Below, one piece after another: positions 46,119-56,861 of a stretch of DNA of 64,000 nucleotides. Each line of letters begins with the position of its first letter. Within the stretch, counting starts at the first letter, position 1. The translations under genes were made by a program, and so were the position numbers. The DNA lies in contig CM068367.1 of the NCBI GenBank assembly GCA_034769895.1, positions 1,317,719,046 through 1,317,783,045 on the forward strand, written 5' to 3'. The notes under the pieces are model-generated. The model made no database searches, was not told the DNA's origin, and saw nothing but the letters and a program-made list of their open reading frames with translations. Source of the DNA: Magicicada septendecula. Taxonomy: Eukaryota; Arthropoda; Insecta; Hemiptera; Cicadidae.

Positions 46119-48426
46119 ATGCCAAAAAGACGATCATGTTTAGGAAGATCTACTGCTGCTGCGAAAAGAAAGAGACGTCTTAGAGCATCTGAAAATGACG
46201 TCGAAGGAGTCGAAATGCAATCAGCTCCTGGAAACTCTTCAGAAAGGTCTGGATTAGAAGAAGTCTCACGGGTTGAAAGTCCTACGAATCGTGAAAATAG
46301 ATTAGCGGCACAAAGTCGCAGACAAGCGGCTCTCAGATCAAGAGGTCCTACTTTACGATGGAATGTAAAATTAAATAGTGGTTTCAATTATAATCCAGTT
46401 ATTAACTACGCGAATGAAACAGATATCGTGTTACCGAGTATGGTTTGCCCTCATTGCAAAGCTTTAAAGTGGAAAAATGAATCACATGGATTTTGTTGCT
46501 CTGCAGGAAAAGTGCAATTAGATCCCATACTTCCTCCTCCAGAACAGTTAAAATCATTATTAAATGGAGAACATCTTTTATCGAAAAAATTTGTGAATGC
46601 ATTAAGATCGTACAATTCAGCTTTTCAATTTACATCATTCGGAGCCAATGAAATAGTCGAAGGAAGCTTCATGCCTACTTTCAAAATTCAAGGGCAAGTA
46701 TATCACCTCATGGGATCATTACTCCCCACACAAAACGAAGTACCAAAATTTTTACAGGTGTATTTCATAGCTGATTATTTACAGCAAGCTGAAACAAGAA
46801 TGAATCATATTCGTAACTTGGATAAGACATTAGTAACAGAACTTCAAAATTTACTTCATGCAATCAATCCATATGTTAGTGAACTGAAAAGTGCGTTTGA
46901 ATTTGTAACATCTGCGAATAATGATCAGTACAATACTGTGATTCACGCTGATCGAAAAGAAAATAATGAAGAGTACAGGGGTCGCTACAATGCACCGACA
47001 ACTAATGAGGTGGCAGTAGTTTTAGTTAACCAGGAATGCGATAAACGCGATATAATAATCCGTGCGAGGGATCATAGGCTACATCGAATTGCAGAATCAC
47101 ATCGAGCTTATGATGCTTTACAGTACCCTTTAATGTTTTGCAGAGGAGAAGATGGTTATCATTTTACATTGAAATTAGTCGATCCTCAGACTGGGTTACA
47201 AACTACTAAGAAAGTTTCAGTTTTACAATTTTATTCGTACAGACTCATTTTGAGAAAAGATGACTACAATCATTTAATTTATTACAAACAGCTTCTGAAT
47301 TAATATATTTTTGACATGTATGCTAAGATAGAGACGGAAAGGCTTATATACAACCGTACTCATCAAACTCAGTTAAGAGCTGAGAATTACATACATTTGC
47401 AAGATGCATTACGAAATAATGAAAGTTTGGATAATTTAGGCCGCTTGGTCATTCTACCCTCAAGTTTCACAGGAGGTCCACGATATATGCATGAGCGAAC
47501 GCAAGACGCTTTTTGCTACGTACTCAAATACTCGCGGCTTGATTTATTTATTACGTTCACTACAAATCCTACGTGGAAAGAGATCGTCCAGGAGTTGCAG
47601 CAAGGCTTTTCAGCTCACGATCGACACGACTTGGTAGCACGCGTACTTCATCTGAAATTGAAGAAATTAATGTATTTCTTAGTGAAAGGTATACTTTTTG
47701 GCTCAGTTGTCTGCTACATGTACAGCGTAGAGTGGCAAAAACGATGTTTGCCGCATGCGCATATTTTGCTCTGGTTAAAAGAAAAAATACGACCAGATCA
47801 GATAGATTCTGTGATTAGTGCAGAGCTGCCGGACCCTGATAAAGATCCAGAGCTTTATGATATAGTTAAAACACATATGATTCATGGGCCATGTGGAACA
47901 ATTAATGCACAGTCACCATGTATGATGGAGGGTCAGTGTACTAAACAATATCCTAAATCGTTTACAAAAGAAACGACGATAAATGATGACAGCTACCCTA
48001 ATTATCGCCGACTAAGTCCTGAAGATGGAGGTTTTCAGTGTGAAATCCGTTTGAGAGATGAGATTTTGATAGTTGACAATAGACGGGTAGTTACATACTC
48101 ACCGGTGCTTTCACGAGCTTTTGGTGCTCACATTAAATTGTGTAGTAGTGTAAAATCCATTAAATATATATGTAAATAGTCAATAAAGGCTCCGATCTAG
48201 CTACGATTGGTATACAAAATTCTTACGATGAGGTATTACAGTTTCAAAATGGTCGATTAATAAGCACATCTGAAGCTATGTGGAGAATCTTCTCTTTCAC
48301 TATACATGAGCGTTGTCCACCTGTTATTAATCTAGATGTACATCTCGAAAATGGGCAGAGAGTTTATTTTCGTGAAGATAATTTGCACGAAAGAATAGAA
48401 AATCCAAGAAACACCACTTTCATGGC
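46119..48426 (+). pseudogene. Helitron Rep (HUH nuclease) part
   Basis: N-terminal half of a RepHel protein, which nicks and rejoins single strands during rolling-circle transposition. From the ATG at 46119: a basic start, a zinc-finger-like CPHC...HGFCC at ~105-127, then the Helitron N-like region. A TAA at 47301-47303 interrupts the same frame (LLN*YIFDMYAKIETERL). Next come FITFTTNPTW, the HUH motif CLPHAHILLWL and HMIHGPCG...CTKQYPK. At 48177 the two-tyrosine motif KYICKY loses one base inside the second Tyr codon, creating a stop and a frameshift. The frame resumes as VNKGSDLATIG, TIHERCPPV and NLHERIENPRNTTFMAF, where an insertion begins. The second catalytic tyrosine is therefore lost. 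Confidence 0.9.
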
Positions 48427-48555
48427 ATTTTTACTTCCATGTTCCATAAGGAAATGGAAGTATGGTGATGGCAAAAAAAAATCGTGTTAGAGATTATTGC
48501 AGATTCTGATTCTACTACCTTCAAAACATGAAAAAAAGTCATTTTTCGAAAAGTG

Positions 48556-48600
48556 TCTGTGTGTCTGTCTGTCTGTCTGTGTCTGTGTCTGTGTCTGTAG
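48556..48600. repeat. (TGTC)n/(TGTGTC)n microsatellite
   Basis: TGTCTG and TGTGTC units immediately precede the 164-bp array. Confidence 0.85.
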
Positions 48601-49590
48601 ATTTTTTTTCTATGGCAAACGATAACAGCCGCAAATTCAAACATAATCAAATAATGTTTTGCATACAGCCCTGAATTGTAGAGTTATCAAGACCTGTTGT
48701 TTTTGTTGAAGATCGGGTTAGGGAAAGGGGTAGTTTACCTGCAACGTGTTATGTTTTAACATGGGTAATTTTTTCTATGACGAATGATAACTGCCGTAAA
48801 TTCAATCAGAATCAAATAATGTTTTGCATACCTTCCTGAGCTATAGAGGACTCAATGTCTGTTGATTTTGGTGAAGATCAGTTATGAGATAGGTGTAGTT
48901 TAACTGCAACGTTTTATGTGATAACATGGGTAATTTTGTCTATGACGAACGATAACTGCCGCACATTCAAACAGAATCAAATAATTTTGTGCATACCTTC
49001 CTCAATTGCAGATATCTCAAGGTCTGTTGATTTGTTGAAGATCGGTTAAGGGAAAGGGGTAGTTCACCTGCAAGATTTTATGTTGTAACAAGAGAACGTT
49101 TTTCATGAAGAACGATAACTGCCGTAAATTCAAACAGAATCAAATAATGTTTTGCATGTATGCTTGAATTGTAGAGGACTCAAGACCTATTGATTTTGGT
49201 GAAGATCAGTTAAGAGAAAGGTGTAGTTTAACTGCAACGTTTTATGGGATAACAAGGGTAATTTTTTCTATGACGAACGATAACTGCCGTAAATTCAAAC
49301 ATAATCAAATAATGTTTTGGATGCTTCCCTACATTGTAGAGAACTCAAGGCCTGTTGATTTTGGTGAAGATCGGTTAAGGGAAAGGGGTAGTTTACTTGC
49401 AACAATTTATGTTGTAACAAGAGAAATTTTTTCATGATGAACGATAACTGCCGTAAATTCAAACAGAATCAAATAATTTTTTACATATGTGCCTGATTTG
49501 TAGAAGACTCAAGGCCTATTGATTTTGGTGAAGATCGGTTACGGGGAAAGGGCAGTTTACCGGAAACGTTTTGTGTTTTAACAAGAGTAA
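48601..49590. repeat. Tandem array, six units of ~164 bp
   Basis: GATAACTGCC (first copy GATAACAGCC) recurs at 48621, 48786, 48951, 49114, 49279 and 49443, spaced 163-165 bp. Each unit continues with AAATTCAAACAGAATCAAAT, AATGTTTTGCATA, TGATTTTGGTGAAGATC and AAAGGGGTAGTTTACC. Alternate units look more alike (CTATGACGAA versus CATGATGAA, GTTGTAACAAGAG), hinting at higher-order pairing. Confidence 0.93.
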
Positions 49591-49847
49591 AGTACTTAAT
49601 TTTGATAAATAAAGTATCCTGATAAGAAGATCTTAATAGTCCACTGTAGAAACGTAGATGAAATATTTATAAATGAAGAGGCTAGTTGAACGGGGTGGGG
49701 GTAATTTTCTATAAATGAAAATTATAGATGAAGGTGGAGGGGATAATTTTTATATGTGTACTACGTTATCGGCAACAAAGTAGTAGTTTGTTGTTAAAAT
49801 TCCTTCCCGGGCTGTTTGGCCGTAGTCCAATGTTTTCTGCAAAACCA

Positions 49848-49882
49848 GACGTTTCGGCAGTGCCGTTGACTGCCATCATCAG
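49848..49882 (-). ncRNA. Hammerhead-ribozyme-like motif in the Helitron insertion
   Basis: Minus strand: CTGATGA, U, GGCAGT and ACTGCC forming a 6-bp helix II with a CAACGGC loop, then GAAA, CGTC. All invariant core bases are present; predicted cleavage follows GTC. The bases flanking the core can start stem I (TCA with TGG). One extra U before helix II matches the other motifs here. Penelope-like elements carry such minimal hammerheads in their terminal repeats. Confidence 0.62.
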
Positions 49883-50045
49883 TGAAAATCAAGTGCGATA
49901 ACGTGTGGTTAGTGACCACAGTACTGTGGTTAAAGCTGAAGAAATAAGTGGAAAGAAGTAGTTTCTGTGGAAACATTTCATTTCGTAAATGATTTTAAAT
50001 ATAAATCTTAGAACATGGAAGTCATGTATGGTTCTCCATACCGAT

Positions 50046-52018
50046 ATTTTTATCTATGTCGGGAAGATTACTTTGCCAAAACTTTGTTGTACGAGGAAGT
50101 GCCAGCATATTACGCTTTCAATAGGCAGACAGGAAAATTTCAACGTAAACGTCGAGGAGTCTTATTAGAAGTGAGCGAGAACGTATATCGTGAACACGAT
50201 TGGGTCGAGTGTATAGAGTTCATACAAACAATCATGAATGTTATTTTCTTCGTTTATTTCTGCACAATGTACGTGGCCCAACTCATTTGAAAATATCAAG
50301 ACTGTCGACAATGTAATTCATCCAACGTTTCAAACTGCATGCCAAGCTCTTGATCTCCTAGAGAATGACAATCATTGGAACGACACATTGTCAGAGGCAA
50401 GTTTATTTGCTAGCCCTGACAAAATGAGAGAACGTTTTGCAATAATGTTGGTGTTCTGCAGTATTTCAAACCCGAGTGCATTGTGGATTAAATACAAAGA
50501 CCACATCTCTGAAGACTTGATTGGAGATATTATGCGTCGAATTCCTGATGCTGATTTGAGTTTATACAAGGAAAGCATTGAAAATAGTTGTTTACTACTT
50601 TTACAAGATCTTGGTACTTCTGTCGGTGCGAATCCGATAGCTCAATACGGATTACCAAATCCACAGTCTACCGTGCAAAACATTTCAAAGGAATACCTTT
50701 CTAAAACCACTTATGACATACAACAGCTACTTTCTACACTTGAAGAGAATGAAAGATTACTTACAGACGAACAAAGAAATATATATCAACTCATTCTTCA
50801 AAGTGTTTACTGTAAATTTGGAAATGCATTTTTCCTTGATGCACCAGGAGGCACAGGTAAAACATTTTTAATCAAATTGACTCTTTCGAAGTTAAGAAGC
50901 GAAGGCAAGATCGCATTAGCAGCAGCTTCCTCGAGAATCGCTGCTACATTATTACCTGGCGGAAAAACGGCCATTCCTTATTTAAAATACCAAAAGATTT
51001 GAATTGCAGCGAATTTCCAGTGTGCAATATTTCCAAATATAGTGCTAAAGCAGAATTGATTAGAAATGCAGACTAGATTGTTTGGGATGAGTGCACTACG
51101 GCCCCTAAAAAATCAGTAGAAGCTCTCGATAGAACTCTACGAGATTTGCGCAATGACAACAGATTTATGTGTGGAATAACTTTTCTCTTTGCCGGAGATT
51201 TCAGACAAACATTGCCCGTAGTTACGCGAGGTACCAGAGCTGATGAAGTAAACGCTTGCGTCAAACGATCGAATATATGGAGTACCGTTCAAACAGTATC
51301 ACTCACAATAAACATGAGAGTCCAACTTGGAGGTGATGCAGATATTCACGAATTTTCTACTACTTTATTAAACCTTGGAGATGGTAAGATACTAGAGACA
51401 GACGGTGCGATATGTTTACCGCCATCATTATGTCGTACAGTTTCTTCACTGGCAGAGTTGATCGAAAAGGTTTATGGACATATTGAGTCTATAAATTTGC
51501 ACGATGATGTGTGGTTATGTGAGCATGTGATACTAGCACCAAGAAACGAACAAGTAAATGCCATAAATAGCTGCATATTGCAAAAATTTTCTGGAGACGA
51601 AAAACATATCTCTCCATTAATACAGTTTTGAACGAAGAGGATGCATGCAGTACATTACCCAAGTAAGTTTTTGAATACTTTACTTGCACCAGGATTACCA
51701 GCTCACACATTGAAATTAAAACTAGCTGTTCCAATTATACTCATGAGAAATCTGAAGCCACCACAGTTATGCAATGGAACACGATTGAAAGTTAGGTCGC
51801 TAAAAAACATATCATCGAAGCGACTATCTTAACAGGCTGCGGCAAAGGAGAAACTATTTATCCCAAGAATTCCAGTCATACCCAATAACTTTCCATTTCA
51901 ATTTAAAAGACTTCAGTTTCCTGTTAATTTATGCTTTGCAATGACTATCAATAAGTCACAAGGGCAAACTTTACGTACAGCTGGTGTGGATTTAAGAGCT
52001 GCTTACTTTTCTCACGGA
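50046..52018 (+). pseudogene. Helitron helicase part, main segment
   Basis: Pif1-like superfamily 1 helicase that would unwind DNA during rolling-circle transposition. Visible order: LCREDYFAKTLLYEEVPAYY, then frame changes near 50200-50275 (VHTNNHECYFLRLFLHNVRG, FENIKTVDN), SNPSALWIKYKDHISEDL, LTDEQRNIYQ, Walker A FLDAPGGTGKTFL at ~50840, a frameshift near 50990, a TAG at ~51076 just before Walker B IVWDEC, FAGDFRQTLPVV (motif III), ILAPRNEQVNAIN, a frameshift near 51625, LLAPGLPAHTLKLK, CNGTRLKV, a stop near 51830 and INKSQGQTLRTAGVDLR (motif V/VI). A 2.8-kb transposon splits the final HGQL-YVACPRVSR. All helicase motifs remain recognisable. Confidence 0.9.
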
Positions 52019-52029
52019 CAACTGTAGAC

Positions 52030-52315
52030 TGATTGTAAAAACCGGGTTAAGTGCCAAAATCAAGTTTTTGAGAAAAACAACAAAAACTTACTCAGAACTA
52101 CAATTTTGTTATTTTTCTCAAAACCTTGCCCTAATAGGTAAGGGACACTAGTCTGTAAACACTTATAAAAGCTGAAAGTGAACAATAAAATTTTACCTTC
52201 TAAAATTTACGTTATTCCTGAAAAAATTAAGAATAGGGCTATGTGCCAACCCCTGTGCCGTAAAGACCGGGCTAAGTCCACAACATTCATCTGTAAGAAG
52301 AGGGCTAAGTGCATT
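52030..52315 (+). repeat. Subterminal repeats of the 2.8-kb transposon, left side
   Basis: Four related motifs in one orientation: AACCGGGTTAAGTGCC (~52040), AATAGGGCTATGTGCC (~52233), GACCGGGCTAAGTCC (~52264) and AGAGGGCTAAGTGC (~52299). Likely transposase-binding sites by analogy with other DNA transposons. Confidence 0.75.
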
Positions 52316-52716
52316 TAAGTTAATCATTACTTTTGATGGCAAAGTGTATAAAGTGTTGTATGTTGTTGTTTGTTACAAGTGCAGAGTGAGCAAACAAAAG
52401 GTTAAGGATAATATTTTGCTCAAAATTAGAAACAAATAATAATTTTGTTTACAATTTTTATTAAAAAAGAAAAAAACAAGTTTTTAATGGTAAAGGCCTT
52501 TTACAGTGGTAAAAAGGTTTTCTTAAAAACATGTCACTAAGCTAATCCATAGTAAAAGGTTTGTATTCACAAACTAAAAAACACAAGGTTTTTTTAATGA
52601 TAAAAGTCATTATTACAGTATAGGAAAAAGGTGTTTTTAAAAACATGGCTGTTACTGAGTAGTTAATTGATGGTAAAAAAGTTTGTTTTCTTCTCTGAGG
52701 TATGGTATAATATTTT

Positions 52717-54560
52717 TCAAATCTTCCTTCTTTCAGTCTTCAATCTTGTTGTTAGTTCCAGCCGTGGCAGTTCTAAACCTGTTATAGTTTCCTTCTTCAC
52801 TCCTTTTTTAAACACGTTTGTTTTCGCCCACGATTCAACTTCACTAAAACTGTTTTTTGTACATACAGTTCCTGGTTTGTCTTTGGAGACTTTGATCCAA
52901 ACAACCTTAGACATTTTCAAATTTGCTGTGTTGAGATAACTTTTGGCTGCTTCGGCAAAGTCATAAAAATCTTCATCTTGCATCATAGTGGTTAGAAATG
53001 GTTTTTTGTGACAAGCATTACAGAGAACTCTGACAAGATCTAAGGGAACCTCACACTTCTCAACCCTTTTTCTTTTTTCAATTATAGCAAAGTCGCGATC
53101 ACAGCTTAAGTATGAATGACCAGCGACAACAAACTTAAGTTGAACCTCGTCAAAATAATCGTTACAAACCAAATACAGTAAATCCATAAGAGCAATACCA
53201 TCTTATTTTTATTTTGGCCGCAGCAGTTGTCACTCCATACTATTAATTTTTTCTTGTGGTTAGTTTTACTTGTAATGCCTCTTAATATGCAACTGGCAAT
53301 TTCATTGCCTCCACGGCCACTCATGCCCTCGTGCCAGACGAACATAAAACCCTGATTATTGTCAGCCATGTGCAAATCTAGGTTAAAACAGGAAAGTTGA
53401 CGTAGATAGTACAACCGTCAACGTGGGCAAGGAAAAAACTTGTTGTAAGTCTACCGACACTGTACACGTATCACTAGTAGGAGCCATTGACTGTTCGTGA
53501 TCACGTTTCATCTCTTCCCTGGCTTTTTCTGCTTTCCTGTGATGAACTTCCAGCGAATTACGATGTTGCATTTTATTGCTCGAGTCATTTAGCATTTTAC
53601 TCTTCAGAAAATCGTATGTGTTACAAATGTCATTTCTTGGGCGGTGAAATCTTAGTTTTGGAAAGTTTTCTCTTAATATTTTCTTATAATAAGTGTATTT
53701 TACCGTGTTGTTTGGATGAAGTTCCACAAAAGCCTCATGCATCTTGTTATAATTCAAATCTTGGCTCAAAAACAAATTTGAACTTTTGGCCCTAGTGTAA
53801 TGGCTTTCCTCTTTCGGGAAACTTTCAGTGTATTCAATAATACGCTTTACATCTTCAGGTGTATATTTTCTTTCTCTACTTTTGTTCCCCCTACGTTCAA
53901 TGTAGGTAACGTCACCCCGCTTTTTCGCCTTAACCAGGGTTTCAACCCTACGCTTTGTGATACCATGAACTTCAAGAAATGTTTTTTTACACACTTGTTT
54001 ATGACCACCTGTGCCATCAGGAATCGTAAAGTAAATAGTAGCCTGCCTTTGACTTGCTTCAGGATCCGTGTACGAACCGTGTCGGCTACGTTTAATGACA
54101 GAAATATTTAAGAGTCCCATTAAATAGGAATTTTGCTTGACACTATCGCCCACTTCGTAAAACTGGTTGAAGATTTTCAGCTTTTGTTCAAAGTCAATAT
54201 TTTTGCATTCATATCGGCACCGGCATGAAACCTAGAAATAAACAAACAATGCATTAGAGGCATTAATATTATTGCCACTAATAACCTGTTTGTTTGCTAC
54301 TCTGCACAAAATTATAAACTGAGAACTGCGCCATAAAAAGCCGAAAAATAACATAAACTTGAGTTACTCATAAACAAAAATAACCTAGGCCTATAAGGTT
54401 AACATGAGCTACCTAGACTTACCTCAACAGGTGGAACTTGTTTTGAAGGCACTATCACTTTCTTGTTGTTCTCATAGGTTTTCCCTTCATCTCTTTGCTT
54501 CTTCTTAAATGCAGACTCACGACCTTCTCCCTTTTTACGGCGTTCCTTAGACACATCCAT
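52717..54560 (-). pseudogene. Putative transposase, two exons, two frameshifts
   Basis: Minus strand. Exon 1 is 54560-54423: ATG, a lysine/arginine-rich 46 codons starting MDVSKERRKKGEG, then a donor GAG|GTAAGT. Exon 2 begins at 54231 after TTTCTAG and opens with CRCRYEC, a cysteine motif; the 191-bp intron is phase 0. The frame continues with VCKKTFLEVHGITKRRVETL, ESFPKEESHYTRAKS, FHRPRNDICNTYDFL, HHRKAEKA and VDLQQV. A frameshift at ~53410 precedes YYLRQLSCFN, VWHEGMSGRGGNEIASCIL and IVWSDNCCGQNKNKM. A second at ~53190 precedes VVAGHSYLSCDRDFAIIEKR and NACHKKPFL. Candidate acidic catalytic residues are in VDLQQ, WSDN and SCDRD; this is inference. DNA-binding role of the cysteines is also inference. 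Confidence 0.78.
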
Positions 54561-54639
54561 TATAAACTGATACACAGCACTTTATAAGACAAACCACTGA
54601 ACCATAACCTTAAACTCACAACAAAGACAGTCACAAACA

Positions 54640-54835
54640 TGGTGCACATAGCCCGGATTTTACTTCACAGCAGGTGGCACTTGACCCAAGCGCATTCTTG
54701 TGGCAATGGTCTGAACTACTTCCACAGTGAATACTAGATAGCCCGGTTTTTACCGAACAGTATTAGGCACATAGCCCACGTTTTAGCACTAAACTGGAAA
54801 TTTATTTTTTTGGCACATAGCCCGGTTTTTACAAT
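54640..54835 (-). repeat. Subterminal repeats of the 2.8-kb transposon, right side
   Basis: The same motif in inverse orientation: GCACATAGCCCGGATTTTAC (~54645), AGATAGCCCGGTTTTTACC (~54738), GGCACATAGCCCACGTTTTA (~54767) and GGCACATAGCCCGGTTTTTA (~54811). Mirrors the left side. Confidence 0.78.
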
Positions 54836-54848
54836 CAGTCTACAACTG

Positions 54849-54911
54849 TATGTGGCATGTCCTCGAGTAAGCAGAAGCAGCGAACTCTTTATTTGCTCTG
54901 ATAACGGCTGA
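54849..54911 (+). pseudogene. Helitron helicase part, C-terminal remainder
   Basis: Directly continues the helicase after the inserted transposon: YVACPRVSRSSELFICSDNG, then TGA at 54909. Joining CAACTG to this segment restores the expected HGQLYVACxRV helicase motif, which proves where the host sequence resumes. Confidence 0.9.
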
Positions 54912-55054
54912 ACGAAAAATGTAGTTTATAACTAGGCACTGGTGTAAGAATGTGTATAACTGTATAACTGAGTATACTGGACTGTGTGATACATTTACGT
55001 ATATAAGGATTCTACCAAAAAGTTTAAGACTGACTTAGCACGTAAGATTTCTAC

Positions 55055-55349
55055 TAACTGATATCAATATACTTATGTATACACTATTTGTATTATTCTA
55101 TACGAATAAACATTTCATCTAATTGTGTTACTACATGTTTGTAAATATCTACTAAATTATCAAATTTTGATTTTACGTATCGAGGAAACATGAATGATGG
55201 ATCTATTGCTTCGCACTTTTTGGATATTCATAACTTACAATATACGAATATTATTAATATAGATGTACCATTAGCAATTTACTATCTCGACAGTTACCAC
55301 AACAATGATATACAAATATTCACGTGCGAAGCCGCGGGTACCTGCTAGT
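55055..55349 (+). repeat. Helitron 3' terminus (partner of 45435-45729)
   Basis: From TAACTGATATC to GGTACCTGCTAGT. This is the functional 3' end, with the CTAG terminus and the GC-rich CGAAGCCGCGG just before it. Confidence 0.9.
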
Positions 55350-55512
55350 AAACCAATAAAAGTATGCGTTATTGAAACATTGTTTACAAGATATTTAATG
55401 ACTGATATAATAAAACAGCCTAAAAATTAAGAGATTAACAAAATTCGTCAACTTTTGTCGACCCTTTGGGGAAGTCCGGTCCCGTTCGTCCCCCCACGTT
55501 AATACTCCCCTG

Positions 55513-56860
55513 GCTGGACCAACTACACATGACTTTTCTTTAACCTTTAACTTTTATACTCGGCTATCTATTGTCATCTCGTTACAACTATTATTTCTTT
55601 ACTTTCTAGTAACCCCATAAATTTATCGACACTATGAATGGAAGAGTTAAGTAATTTTCCTTAACGTTTTCTGTCTGCTTTTCTATATTTGAAACCAGGC
55701 AGTCCTTTGTAAAGTAACAAATTGTATAACGGTTATTTCTCAGCCGGTTCTTTGCTTGGCTTCAACACTTACGCATAGTTCTTTCTTCAGCATCTGATAC
55801 ACTAATACATTTCATTACACATAACTTATCTTTCCAAGATATAGTATTCTTCAACTTAAGTCAATGGTTGTTAGACGATTTATATGATTGTGACACGCTT
55901 TATGCTAATTTTTAACAAATTCGTATTTTTTTAAACAAAAATTTTAACGTATTGTCGAAAACATGTACACATTTGAAGATATATTGTTTAGTTCTTTTGG
56001 ATATTAAATAAGCAATGTTAACACGTTTTTCCTTTTACTAAATATAATTTGTATTTGTATTCAGTTGCTTTATTGCTAATTTGGTTTTATTCATCGTTTC
56101 TGTTACAGTGAAATTGAAGAGTTGTTTTAAAAAAAATCAGTTAAATATCTAAAGTTCCACAAAGCTGTCAGTCAGTCAGTAAAATAATAATAATAATGAC
56201 TATTGTTATTAATAAAAATAATAATAACTTAAAATCTTATCTGTAACTGCTTCTTGTTATATATTTACAATAATTTAAACATATTTTTACATTATATTTG
56301 AAATAAATATTAGTAAATTATTTGTAAAAATTATTTACCTACTAGTTATTGATTATATAAATATGTAACAAGAAAAAACAAGAACTAATGCTGTACAGTA
56401 ATTTGCATATATAGGAAATGGTGAGGGTTTATTTAGAACACGAACACTGTAAGTATGTCTTACTATTTTCCATAATTATTACTAAACTTACTTTTGAGGC
56501 CAGGTGAGTAATCATTTTAAAATGGATGTATCGTTTGCTAAACGAACATTTGCGGTCCATGAAGAGATGTTAGTCATCACAGTGCACTGCAGTATGGTGA
56601 TTTCTATACGTAGTCAACAGTAGAAGTTTGTCATTGACGTTCTCAACTGTTTCCATGACTGGACACAGTTACTGCTGAACTAGTAAGTGATAATGGAAGG
56701 GTTTGTATATAAGGTTTGACCTCAGCTTCCTCATTTGTTCGTTTGATAAACTCGCTGCTTCACTTCAATGAAGATAAAACTTAGTTGTATTCGTTATTTC
56801 CAACTCACTATGCATTAAACACTCCAGGTTGCGTTTGACTAAAAACAATAATTTTGACAA
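55513..56860. other. Unassigned AT-rich DNA
   Basis: No gene or repeat recognised. Confidence 0.5.
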
Positions 56861-56861
56861 G

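Larger units (their letters stand above)
48427..50045. mobile_element. ~1.6-kb element inserted in the Helitron coding region
   Basis: Helitron coding sequence stops after NTTFMAF and resumes at LCREDYFAKTLLYEEVP (~50046). ATTTTTA on both sides may be a duplication. The left end TTACTTCCATGTTCCATAAGG is the repeat also found at 35311; an inverted related block (AGAACATGGAAGT) lies near the right end at ~50010. The interior holds six ~164-bp tandem units and a hammerhead-like motif, with no coding region. Family unknown; it may be two elements joined. Confidence 0.7.
52025..54842 (-). mobile_element. 2.8-kb DNA transposon of a poorly known family, inserted in the Helitron
   Basis: Inverted ends TAGACTGATTGTAAAAACCGG are identical for about 22 bp; similarity continues to GTGCCAAAA. 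CAACTG flanks both sides (52019-52024, 54843-54848). Because the target partly overlaps the TIR, 8-bp/AGACTG, 6-bp/TAGACTG and 4-bp/GTAGACTG readings are equally possible. It contains one interrupted minus-strand gene and mirrored subterminal repeats. The protein looks like the animal family with a WSDNCxGQNKN motif (DUF7869-like, from memory). I cannot place it in a named superfamily; Sola-like or IS3EU-like are candidates only. Confidence 0.88.
45059..55348 (+). mobile_element. Autonomous-type Helitron, decayed and twice invaded
   Basis: Starts TCTATACTTCTATATACC after host A and ends ACCTGCTAG before host T, the canonical A|TC...CTRR|T termini of rolling-circle Helitrons. The 5' subterminal sequence (TTTGTTCGCGGTAATCTCAG) and 3' GCGAAGCCGCGG are the usual insect Helitron ends. 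It encodes Rep and helicase domains in order. It was interrupted at 48427-50045 and 52025-54842; without these it would be about 5.9 kb, normal for the class. The empty site at 43848-44243 confirms both borders. Confidence 0.93.
44901..55512. mobile_element. MITE-like repeat R, copy split by the Helitron
   Basis: The left part 44901-45058 starts CAGTGGCGTATCTAGAATTT; the right part 55349-55512 ends with AATACTCCCCTG. Together they match the uninterrupted copy at 43848-44243 (e.g. AAGTAAACGGTAA before, TAAAAATTAAGAG after the insertion). Confidence 0.8.

Noticed and set aside
48601..49590. CRISPR-like array
   Set aside because: Units are ~164 bp and contiguous without unique spacers, in a eukaryotic transposon.
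53487..54111. Plus-strand frames of ~100 codons
   Set aside because: Antisense shadows of the minus-strand transposase-like gene.
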